Below the pieces are notes generated by a model that saw only the letters and a program-made list of their open reading frames with translations, was not told the origin of the DNA and searched no databases. Below are positions 34,901 through 42,420 of a stretch of DNA of 64,000 nt, in pieces. This DNA comes from Euclidia mi (Eukaryota > Arthropoda > Insecta > Lepidoptera > Erebidae), in contig OX123193.2 of NCBI GenBank assembly GCA_944739405.2, positions 24,417,516 to 24,481,515 of the forward strand, given 5' to 3'. Made by a program: the position numbers and the translations under genes. Position 1 is the stretch's first letter; every line of letters begins with the position of its first letter.

Positions 34901-36708
34901 CTTGCGACGTGGTGAGCACGCCCGACGAGCTCGCGGGCGAGCTGCCCGTCACCTTCGTCGTCAAGAAGCCTGGCGCCACCCTCACCGAGAAAGAGCTCAT
35001 CGACTTCACCAACAAACGGGTACGTGCACCACTCTCTGTACATACTTAGTGTTAGTTACTTTATTACTTGCGGCGTGGTGGGCGCGCCCGACGAGCTCGC
35101 GGACGAGCTGCCCGTCGCCTTCGTCGTCAAGAAGCCTGGCGCCACCCTCACCGAGAAAGAGCTCATCGACTTCACCAACAAACGGGTACGTGCACCACTC
35201 TCTGTACATACTTAGTGTTAGTTACTTTATTACTTGCGGCGTGGTGGGCGCGCCCGACGAGCTCGCGGGCGAGCTGCCCGTCGCCTTCGTCGTCAAGAAG
35301 CCTGGCGCCACCCTCACCGAGAAAGAGCTCATCGACTTCACCAACAAACGGGTACGTGCACCACTCTCTGTACATACTTAGTGTTAGGTACTTTATTACT
35401 TGCGGCGTGGTGGGCGCGCCCGACGAGCTCGCGGGCGAGCTGCCCGTCGCCTTCGTCGTCAAGAAGCCTGGCGCCACCCTCACCGAGAAAGAGCTCATCG
35501 ACTTCACCAACAAAAGGGTACGTGCACCACTCTCACGTTCATACTTAGTGTTAGTTACTTTATTACTTGCGGCGTGGTGGGCGCGCCCGACGAGCTCGCG
35601 GGCGAGCTGCCCGTCGCCTTCATCGTCAAGAAGCCTGGCGCCACCCTCACCGAGAAAGAGCTCATCGACTTCACCAACAAACGGGTACGTGCACCACTCT
35701 CTGTACATACTTAGTGTTAGTTACTTTATTACTTGCGGCGTGGTGGGCGCGCCCGACGAGCTCGCGGGCGAGCTGTCCGTCACCTTCGTCGTCCAGAAGC
35801 CTGGCGCCACCCTCACCGAGAAAGAGCTCATCGACTTCACCAACAAACGGGTACGTGCACCACTCTCTGTACATACTTAGTGTTAGTTACTTTATTACTT
35901 GCGGCGTGGTGGGCGCGCCCGACGAGCTCGCGGGCGAGCTGCCCGTCGCCTTCGTCGTCAAGCAGCCTGGCGCCACCCTCACCGAGAAAGAGCTCATCGA
36001 CTTCACCAACAAACGGGTACGTGCACCACTCTCTGTACATACTAAGTGTTAGTTACTTTATTACTTGCGGCGTGGTGGGCGCGCCCGACGAGCTCGTGGG
36101 CGAGCTGCCCGTCACCTTCGTCGTCAAGAAGCCTGGCGCCACCCTCACCGAGAAAGAGCTCATCGACTTCACCAACAAACGGGTACGTGCACCACTCTCT
36201 GTACATACTTAGTGTTACTTACTTTATTACTTGCGGCGTGGTGGGCGCGCCCAACGAGCTCGCGGGCGAGCTGCCCGTCACCTTCGTCGTCAAGAAGCCT
36301 TGCGCCACCCTCACCGAGAAAGAGCTCATCGACTTCACCAACAAACGGGTACGTGCACCACTCTCTGTACATACTTAGTGTTAGTTACTTTATTACTTGC
36401 GGCGTGGTGGGCGCGCCCGACGAACTCGCGGGCGAGCTGCCCGTCGCCTTCGTCGTCAAGAAGCCTGGCGCCAACCTTACCGAGAAAGAGCTTATCGACT
36501 ACACCAACAAACGGATACGTGCATCAATCAATCTTAGAACTTATGTGCAATAACAATGTATGTTATAACTTTTTTGTATTTCATTTTCCAGCTATCGCCA
36601 AGTTTGCGGTTGCATGGAGGTGTGAAATTCGTCAACGAAATCCCGAAGAACCCATCAGGCAAGATCCTTAGAAGAGCGCTCAAAGAATCACTGTTACAGA
36701 AAAAATAA
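25968..36708 (+). CDS. Gene A: 4CL/luciferase-like acyl-CoA synthetase, 9 exons, complete
   Basis: Exons: 25968-26090, 27252-27459, 27794-28112, 28877-29036, 31179-31324, 31410-31542, 31713-31940, 32860-33030, 36592-36708; all introns GT-AG, phases 0,1,2,0,2,0,0,0; 1,605 nt, 534 residues. Start chosen because it matches the first exon of paralogues B and C. Motifs: YSSGTTGLPKGV at 191-202 (AMP-binding signature), PWYHAYG at 231-237, QAYGMTE at 328-334, TGD at 411-413, VDRIKELIKYKG at 426-437 (hinge), and PSGKILRR with the acyl-adenylation Lys at 520. This family activates carboxylic acids with ATP to an acyl-AMP, usually then to a CoA thioester. The substrate cannot be told from sequence, and luciferase activity is not implied. 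The C-terminus QKK is not a canonical SKL-type peroxisomal signal. Length fits the family (about 530-550). No signal peptide. Exon 8 has been amplified in the following intron. Confidence 0.92.
26195..26385 (-). mobile_element. tRNA-derived SINE in intron 1 of gene A
   Basis: Minus strand: TGGCGCAGTGATATAAAAGC (A-box-like), then GTGGGTTCGATCCGCGTACG (B box GGTTCGATCC), then ACAACCCTTTATGTGATTTA. It is a diverged sister of the copy at 28170-28378. Confidence 0.65.
26395..26931 (-). repeat. Dispersed repeat, copy 2 (sister of 15800-17010), in intron 1 of gene A
   Basis: Reverse complement of the blocks at 16500-17010 and 15800-15842: GTAACTAACTATGTAATAGA at the left, ATCTTCCAAGAGTCGTACGT, two CATGATTAGGTTTCAAG units, and at the right TTTAACAATCAAGTATTCTA followed by AAAAGCACATAGTTTACAC. 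It lacks the MITE that splits copy 1. Confidence 0.65.
27620..27750 (-). repeat. LINE 3'-end fragment in intron 2 of gene A
   Basis: CATCATCATCATCATATCAG followed by GTCCACTGCTGGACATAGGC and CCACCCGCATCGATACGGTG, a widespread lepidopteran LINE end in minus orientation. Related fragments: 45865-46015 and 59625-59705. Confidence 0.6.
28170..28378 (-). mobile_element. tRNA-derived SINE in intron 3 of gene A
   Basis: Minus strand: TGCACGGTTGGCGCAGTGGT (A box), GTGGGTTCGATCCCCACACG (B box), then CAACACTTTGTGTGATTCAT. Pol III promoter boxes are in the right order and spacing for a tRNA-derived head. It is not a tRNA gene because no tRNA-like 3' half follows. Confidence 0.8.
29185..31014. mobile_element. 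Long-TIR element in intron 4 of gene A, carrying a minisatellite core
   Basis: The ends are inverted copies: AGTGCCTAAACACACTATGC at 29185 and, in reverse complement from 31014, AGTGTCTAAACACACTACGC. Similarity continues inward with GAACTTAC-, ACCGAAGTTC- and GACGACACACTA-like blocks for about 130-160 bp on each side. Between the arms lies the 59-bp array. No coding capacity, and no clear target duplication. Probably a non-autonomous foldback-type DNA element. Confidence 0.75.
29363..30880. repeat. 59-bp minisatellite, 26 copies
   Basis: The palindromic core ACCGAAGTTCGGT appears every 59 bp from 29370 to 30845 without a single indel. The rest of the unit is ACGATTATCGACGAAGATAC-TAGTAGTAGAGCACACATTA. 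Units differ only at a few positions (TTATCGA/TTGTCGA, TACGCG/TTCGCG, GACGAAG/GATGAAG). From about 30060 to 30700 two variant types mostly alternate, giving a nascent 118-bp higher-order repeat. Confidence 0.95.
32083..32572 (-). mobile_element. GC-rich retroposon, copy 3, in intron 7 of gene A
   Basis: Minus orientation: from 32572 it starts CCCCTGTGGGATCTCCACCT and shares the CGCATCTCCTC..., GCGCCTCCATTTGGTCGCGG and TGCGAGGGACAGAAAGAACT blocks with copies 1 and 2. A possible short target duplication (AACAGT) flanks it. The open frames in it are shared noise of this family. Confidence 0.65.
32653..32682. repeat. Short hairpin in intron 7 of gene A
   Basis: GTGTACTGAGAT and ATCTCAGTACAC pair perfectly over the loop TCCAG. 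Confidence 0.85.
32860..33030 (+). CDS. Gene A exon 8 (functional copy): C-terminal-domain strand of the synthetase
   Basis: Acceptor TTGGCAG precedes 32860 and donor GTACGT follows 33030. The 57 codons (residues 440-496) read VAPAAVESVVLQHGGVAECG then VVGAPDELAGELPVAFVV and end TEKELIDFTNKR, a standard part of the ANL C-terminal domain. Only this copy has both the 5' part of the exon and an acceptor. Splicing from its donor over the whole array to exon 9 gives the full-length protein. Read-through meets an in-frame TAG 30 nt past the donor. Confidence 0.9.
32914..36514 (+). repeat. 166-bp exon-derived tandem array in intron 8 of gene A (22 copies including exon 8)
   Basis: Each unit is 117 nt of exon 8 (39 codons, from Cys-Gly-Val-Val to Asn-Lys-Arg, beginning on a codon boundary) plus 49 nt of the following intron (GTACGTGCACCACTCTCTGT ... 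TTTATTACT). Extra units start at 33080 and recur every 166 bp, except one of 163 bp (34740-34902) and one of 167 bp (35401-35567). There are 21 beyond exon 8. Units of the first 1.5 kb are practically identical; those from 34740 on carry substitutions, increasing to the last unit. All but the last keep the donor GTACGT. None has an AG placed to splice the exon part in the right frame. Open frames of 158-161 codons here are products of the repeat, not genes. Confidence 0.95.
36592..36708 (+). CDS. Gene A exon 9: C-terminus with catalytic lysine
   Basis: Acceptor TTTTCCAG before 36592. 38 codons read LSPSLRLHGGVKFVNEIPKN then PSGKILRRALKE, ending LLQKK and TAA at 36706-36708. The Lys of PSGK is the residue that contacts the acyl-AMP in the adenylation conformation in this family. 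An AATAAA (36704-36709) overlaps the stop codon; whether it acts as the polyadenylation signal cannot be told. Confidence 0.9.
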   Translation, partial: LSPSLRLHGGVKFVNEIPKNPSGKILRRALKESLLQKK

Positions 36709-37640
36709 ATTGATCAGTAAATTTATTATTTATAAGATTACGTCTATCATTTAATCAAAGAAGGTCAAAGTCTAAACGTCCAAATTTAAATGTTTAGCAC
36801 GAGAATTGATTATTGCTGGTTTATCACGAACCTTAATCTTTAGTTTTGTATCTTTACATACTTAAATATAAATTTAAATAGTTTGATCCCATAATGATAA
36901 ATTTCTATCTCGAAGATAACACCACCCAGCTACAACTACTACTACTACGAAGCCATGTTATTTGCTGTGACCGAATAGCAACACTACACCTACAGCGAGT
37001 TTTTTACCACTATTATTTTCAACTATCCTGACTTTCGCCGTGGAGCCCAAAGTCCGGTTTCTAGAACAAAATCTTGTTCAGCGAGCGACTGTCTCACTGT
37101 CGTTTGACTTCCGAGAATACCTAAAATTATTTCGTAGCTTAGACCAGACGACTCTCGAGGATCTTCATGACAGCCGGGATCGATGGCTCTCAAGGCCCGA
37201 GACAAGGAATGATCAACAATATACCTATATAACTTCCAAAAGGCATTTCTTATGTAACTTCTTTTATTCTTTTTTTTTCAATTTTCAAATCATAGCAATA
37301 CATAATTACAAATGTAATTATTTCGCCAAACTGCATGACAGTTTGTTGGCGAAAGCTGTGCACTCAGTTAACCTTATACGAATTATGTATACTTATTTAT
37401 TTACTCTTTATTGTACACAATTAAAAACATTATCAGAAATCCTATGACAACGTAGAGTACAAAGGGCGGCTTTATCGCTGAAAGCGATTTCTACCAGGCA
37501 AACTTTGGATGGAGATATTATTGGTAGAAGAAAAACGGTAGTTGCATGTGTACCAGTAAACGAACTATTCAATTTATACATACATACACTCATACTAACA
37601 TACTCATACAACATACATACATACATATCGTTAAGGAGGT
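36709..37640. other. 3' flank of gene A, no recognised gene
   Basis: Contains the 3' UTR of gene A and AT-rich DNA. An open frame at 37040-37447 has no family resemblance and no codon bias I would trust. A short CATA-rich microsatellite lies at 37578-37628. Confidence 0.35.
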
Positions 37641-38580
37641 ACTTATTATTTAGTACATGTATTTTATAGAACGAGAAAAAGTTATAGTGATCAGTGGTGA
37701 ACCTTTACTAAAACTTTAAATTTAGATATAGTCTGAGCCTGTCTTATATGTAATGGTAACGCATTCCATAGGCGAACAGCGGTTACACAGAAGGATTTGT
37801 CATACAATGCTGTGGAATGTACCGGCATTTTCAGTTTCAAATTTTCTGATGACCTTAAATAACGGTTGTGCGTGTCATGAGGGCAATCGAATCGTCATTT
37901 AAGATGGGCAGGTGTTGAAGGGTTAACTTTTAGTTCGAATGATTTGCTCCAACTGCTAATCAGTGCCAAATCACTATTAATGGTACTTAAAGAAAGTGAC
38001 ATAATCTGCTAGTGACGACTGCGTATAAATTTGAAGATCATCTGCATAAAGGTGATAGGAACTGCGAAGATTATTTGATATAGAATTTATGAAAATTGCG
38101 AAGAGTAAAGGAGATAGCACGCCACCCTGGTGCACACCAACAGTAGTGTTACACCAAGAAGAAAGTGAGTTCTCAATACATATAAGCTGTCGGGTGGCCA
38201 CACAGGTAAGTACAAAACCAATCAATCACCGTAGGAGATATGTTAAGAGAGCAAAGTCGTCTGAGAAGAATATCCAAATCGACTGTATTGAAGGCGTTAC
38301 TAAAATCTAGTAGAGCGAGAATTGTGAGCTTTCCGCCTTCCATGCCAGCCCTGATGTCATCCGTAATATTGACCAGAGAAGTGACGGTACTGTGGCCCGA
38401 ACGGAAACCGGACTGAAATGGATTAAGGAGACAATTTTTGCAGAGGAAATAGTTTATTTGATCCAACATTTGATCATAAACGAGGCGTTCAAAGACTTTT
38501 GAAAGGAATGACAGGATGAGTGGGCCGATAGTCAGAGCAGGATGAAGGATGAGAGGTTTTTGGAATTGGCGTTATAAGGG
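37640..38580 (-). pseudogene. Jockey-like reverse transcriptase fragment, frameshifted
   Basis: Minus strand: KVFERLVYDQMLDQINYFLC, QSGFRSGHSTVTSLVNITDD, ILALLDFSNAFNTVDLDILL (motif A), then a frameshift near 38200 and VGVHQGGVLSPLLFAIFINS (motif B), YHLYADDLQIYTQSS (motif C, YADD). After a gap, 37740-37900 gives SENLKLKMPVHSTALYDKSF and VTAVRLWNALPLHIRQAQ, the typical C-terminal end. Stops and a deletion between the two parts make it dead. Confidence 0.75.
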
Positions 38581-39100
38581 CGTCCTTTCACATGGATGGG
38601 AATACACCACTATATTTCTATCGACAAAGCACTTAAGTAAATCTAAATACACAACTTATGGAGGTAGATATAAATAATTGTAGATACAGCGTTGTAAGTA
38701 GGCAATCGATATTGTTATTCATTAATTTGTTCATGATATGATTCTTGTAAGGATTTTTTTTAATTTCTAAGAATCAGTGGTGCGTGCTGTGTGTTTGAAC
38801 CCAATACCCTCTCCATGGCAGTCTGTTGGTGTATCTATTAGGTCATCACTGTGATTTTATTTGAGTCTTTTCGTGACTAGCCCTATCCGCAAAACCTATT
38901 ACTGTAGGTATCTACAGTGTAGTTACATTCGGGACCCCGACCAAGCGAGTCCTAGCACTCGTGAATAAGGAAATCTTTGATCAAATCGTTAGTACTAGTA
39001 CATATGTATATCGATGGATCGAATATAGTCAAAAGGGGAAAGCATACGTGCGGAGTCTAAATAAGTAATTATCTTTCCGTCTTGCTAAAGCAGGGTTCAA
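38581..39100. other. Intergenic DNA, nothing recognised
   Basis: AT-rich, no feature that I can support. Confidence 0.3.
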
Positions 39101-39104
39101 AAAC

Positions 39105-39345
39105 GAAATACATACATACATAGACTCACGCCTGTTTCCCCGAAGGGGTAGGCAGAGGCATATTAAACGTCCACTTTTCGCCAGTGTTTTGATCCCACGT
39201 AATAGATGGCGAGCCTATTGCCGCTTATTGGGATATTTTGTTTGCCAGAGCCCCGTCCGTTGATCGGCAGGTGCACCACTTGCAGGTGAGGTTGGCTAGG
39301 GACCCTAAGTTCTTGGTGGGAACCCTATGCACCCTTCTTGGTGGG
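39105..39345 (-). mobile_element. SINE, minus strand
   Basis: Plus-strand reading CATACATACATAGACTCACG, then CCCCGAAGGGGTAGGCAGAG, then TAATAGATGGCGAGCCTATT and GGACCCTAAGTTCTTGGTGG is the reverse complement of the copy at 53866-54092, including the (CATA)n tail. Confidence 0.75.
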
Positions 39346-39819
39346 AACCCTTTGCACAAAAACGAAATATGGACTATAAGGACTATTTTAGTCATATATT
39401 TCTAATTTTTATGACTGTTGTTCAAACTTTTGGCATTATAAAAGTACTCGGTCCAAAGAGCTCGGCTCTTTGGCAGACTTATATCTCTGACATGAGTCCA
39501 ATACACAGAAGTCTGTACAGAGCTACGAGAGATGGGTGGGTGTTTAGCTAGCTGCAAAGACACTAGCCAGTGGTTCTCTAATAGCATTCTTTAGAAAGGC
39601 AGGTGGTAACTTGCCAACTTACTGGATGGACTTCCGATGGAAGTGAATGTGTTGTTTGTGCCGAGAGTGCGAGTGATGACCATAAGTTAAATATTGATTT
39701 GATTTCACTTTGAAACTTGCACATTTATAGTACCTACCTAGGTACCATAGACTAATGATTGGTCTCGCTCTGCTAAGCGATACCAATCATTTGTCTAAGG
39801 TAGGTACCTAAATATAGTA

Positions 39820-41112
39820 CGAGGGTCAAACTGAAAGTTCTTAGAACTGGCCACTTATAAACAATATAATAAAAAAAATATTCTAAAATTTGAAAATAGA
39901 ACTCTTTGCCAATATTACTGAGTATATATTTCATTCATTTGTCATTTGTTTTACGATTTGGCGGCAAATTGAAAATTGTCTGTGTCACGTCAACATGAAT
40001 TTAACACGAGAAAATTTTCGTGGAATGATTTTTTATGACTTTCGATGTCATTTAAGTCAACAAGAAAGTTATGATAGACTACGATTGGCCTGTCACGATG
40101 AAGCCCTATCTCGTGCGACTGTTTACAACTGGTTTAATGAGTTTAAACGTGGTCGCACTAATCTCACTGATGATGTACGTGAGGGACGGCCTTCTACGGC
40201 GACGACTGAAAATAACATCTGTGTTGTGCGGCGTATGATAGAGACTGACAAAAGAATGACCTATCAGCAGATTCGGACAAGCTTACGCATCGGTATGAGT
40301 CAAGTGCACAAAATCCTCCACGAACATTTAGCGGTCAGGAAGCTTTGCGCCCGGTGGATACCTCATAATTTGACTAAGGCTCAAAAATTCCATCGTGTGG
40401 ATTGGTGCCGTAAAATGATTGAAAGATTTAACGGAGGTGACTCAAATGCTGTGTTCGACATACTAACAGGTGACGAAAGCTGGATTTACTGTTATGATCC
40501 TGAAACCAAAAGACAATCTGCTCAGTGGGTGTTTCCTTTCGAGGAGTTGCCAACTAAAGTGAAGAGCGATCGAAGTGCGGGAAAAAAAATGGTGGCCTCG
40601 TTCTTTGGAAGGATAGGTCATTTCGCAACAATTGTGTTAGAGGATCAAAAAACAGTTTCTGCAGAATGGTACACTACCAATTGTTTGCCACTTGTCTTGG
40701 AAAAAGTTCGAGAGAAACGACCTCGCAGTAGGATCCTCCTTCACCACGACAGCGCCTCGTCGCACACCGCCAAGCGAACGATCGACTATTTGGCGACATC
40801 AAACGTTGAATTACTGGGTCACCCGCCGTATAGCCCCGACCTCGCGCCTTGTGATTTTTATTTATTTCCAAAAATTAAAGAAAAACTTAAAGGAAAGCGG
40901 TTTATGAATGCTGAAGAAGCGGTGGCTGTGTATCGCGATGCCATTGAAGAGATCCCTAAGGACGAGTGGGCAAAGTGCTTTTCCCAGTGGTTCCATCGCA
41001 TGCAGCGGTGTATTGACGTCAATGGACAATATTTTGAAAAGATATAATAAAACTAATAACTGGCTAATGTAATCAGTTTTTGATTTTCTAAGAACTTTCA
41101 GTTTGACCCTCG
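39820..41112 (+). mobile_element. mariner transposon, full length
   Basis: Inverted ends CGAGGGTCAAACTGAAAGTT-CTTAGAA at 39820 and ending 41112, flanked by TA on both sides (39818-39819, 41113-41114). 1,293 bp, the usual size, with one open transposase frame between the ends. Confidence 0.93.
39995..41047 (+). CDS. mariner transposase, apparently intact
   Basis: 350 codons from MNLTRENFRGMIFYDFRC (an in-frame ATG 105 nt upstream exists, but the family start is here). N-terminal HTH segments: QQESYDRLRLACHDEALSRA ... VYNWFNEFKRGR, and MTYQQIRTSLRIGMSQVHKI. Catalytic residues: ILTGDESWIY (Asp 1), LLHHDSASSHTA (Asp 2) and YSPDLAPCDFYLFPKIK (Asp 3). 34 residues separate Asp 2 and Asp 3, the D,D34D signature of mariner. 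The linker has HNLTKAQKFHRVDWC where many mariners have a WVPHEL-type motif. The length is standard (about 345), with no stop or shift. With intact TIRs and TA duplications, recent mobility is plausible. Confidence 0.93.
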   Translation: MNLTRENFRGMIFYDFRCHLSQQESYDRLRLACHDEALSRATVYNWFNEFKRGRTNLTDDVREGRPSTATTENNICVVRRMIETDKRMTYQQIRTSLRIGMSQVHKILHEHLAVRKLCARWIPHNLTKAQKFHRVDWCRKMIERFNGGDSNAVFDILTGDESWIYCYDPETKRQSAQWVFPFEELPTKVKSDRSAGKKMVASFFGRIGHFATIVLEDQKTVSAEWYTTNCLPLVLEKVREKRPRSRILLHHDSASSHTAKRTIDYLATSNVELLGHPPYSPDLAPCDFYLFPKIKEKLKGKRFMNAEEAVAVYRDAIEEIPKDEWAKCFSQWFHRMQRCIDVNGQYFEKI

Positions 41113-41139
41113 TATTATGTAAATTATCTGTATCTATAA

Positions 41140-41344
41140 TCTTAATATATAAAATCCTTGCGTTACTGACTGACTGACAGACACGCTACAGCCGAAACTA
41201 TTGGGCGCAGGCAGCCTAAATTTGGCATGTATGTTCCTTAGGGACCGTAGGGGTGCACTAAGAAGGGATTTCCCGAAATTCCCACGGGATCGGCCAAAAC
41301 GGGTAAATTAAAAAAATGCAGGCGTAGCTGCTGGCGTCCTCTAG
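41140..41344 (+). mobile_element. Short Helitron, copy 3
   Basis: TCTTAATATATAAAATCCTT ... GGCGTCCTCTAG between A and T. It lies head-to-head with copy 4, only 13 bp away. Confidence 0.88.
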
Positions 41345-41357
41345 TAATATATGTATA

Positions 41358-41564
41358 CTAGAGGACGCCAGCAACTACGCCTGCATTTTTTTTTAATTTA
41401 CCAGTTTTGGCCGATCCCGTGGGAATTTCGGGAAATCCCTTCTTAGTGCACCTCTACGGTCTCCAAGGAACATACATGCCAAATTTCAGCTTCCTACGGC
41501 CAATAGTTTTGGCTGTAGCGTGTCTGTCAGTCAGTCAGTAACGCAAGGATTTTATATATTAAGA
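41358..41564 (-). mobile_element. Short Helitron, copy 4
   Basis: Inverted relative to copy 3: CTAGAGGACGCCAGCAACTA at 41358 and the TC start at 41564, again flanked by A and T. Together copies 3 and 4 make a 425-bp imperfect palindrome. Confidence 0.88.
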
Positions 41565-41569
41565 TAAAA

Positions 41570-42419
41570 AAAAGTCGTGTTAGTTACACTATTTATAACT
41601 CAAGAACGGCTGAACCGATTTGGCTGAAAATTGTTGGGGAGGTAGCTCAGAACCAGGAAAAACACATAGGATACAATTAGTTGCAAAAAATAATCTGAGT
41701 GGGATTTTAGAGAAGGTCGTAATTTGTAGGGACAAACCTACTACCTATTGACAGTAGAACGCATGCGCTGTAATAATTGAGTGCTGCGCATGTGCATGTG
41801 TATATCTGTCAGTACTGTCTCATCATACTTTGTCACACATTGTCAAACTGCACTGTTATTAAATCGTTCGCTTATATAAATTAATAATTATTATAACAGA
41901 CTTGGCTAATTCCTACTAATATTAAGTATGTGTAAATGCGAAAGTGTGTATGTATGTACCGAATTCCCTTCGACTAATTTTATAAATGCGAAAGTGTGTG
42001 CAGATTCATATTGGACCATAGATTTGACATTTGACCGTATGCAACGTACCTAATGTTGTTGAGTAGATACCTGTCGGTAGATAGGTAATGTCACGGATAC
42101 TGACCAAGTTATTTCGTACCTACCTACCCAATAGAGTTTCTGAACTCTTAAGAATTATCAGGAGTGCCTTCACACAACTTGAGACTGAAAGCTGGTGTTC
42201 CAGTCCTGTTAATGTAAAATCTTAACGCACCAAAAGTATGTAATAGCAAAAGGCTATAAGTAAAACACCTAGGAAAAACATTATAAAAGCTATTATAATG
42301 AGTGGAACGGCAAGAGGTGAAAATGTCTTAATTCCCCGCATACCAATTATTTCCCAAAGAATAAAGGAGATTTGTATTACCCCGAATTTAACGCGAGCGA
42401 ATACGCGGGCAAAAGCTAG
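41570..42419 (+). mobile_element. Helitron-like repeat, second family
   Basis: GTCGTGTTAGTTACACTATT, TATAACTCAAGAACGGCTGA and GATTTGGCTGAAAATTGTTG are the 5' part of a lepidopteran non-autonomous Helitron. ACGCGAGCGAATACGCGGGC followed by AAAAGCTAG (ending 42419) is its usual 3' end. The middle is less certain; microsatellite-like GCGAAAGTGTGT motifs occur near 41938-42000. Confidence 0.55.
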
Positions 42420-42420
42420 T

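Noticed and set aside
33064..36514. Mutually exclusive (Dscam-like) alternative exons
   Set aside because: Units lack an acceptor. The only AGs upstream of each exon part would give 130-136-nt exons that shift the frame, and nearly identical units offer no protein diversity.
32814..36671. Many overlapping open frames of 60-270 codons on both strands (Arg-rich and 'LSVTYFIT..GAPDELAG' types)
   Set aside because: They are by-products of the 166-bp GC-rich repeat read in several frames; only exon 8 and exon 9 are supported as coding.
37040..37447. 135-codon open frame downstream of gene A
   Set aside because: No recognisable motif, AT-rich second half, no splice or start context; not supported.
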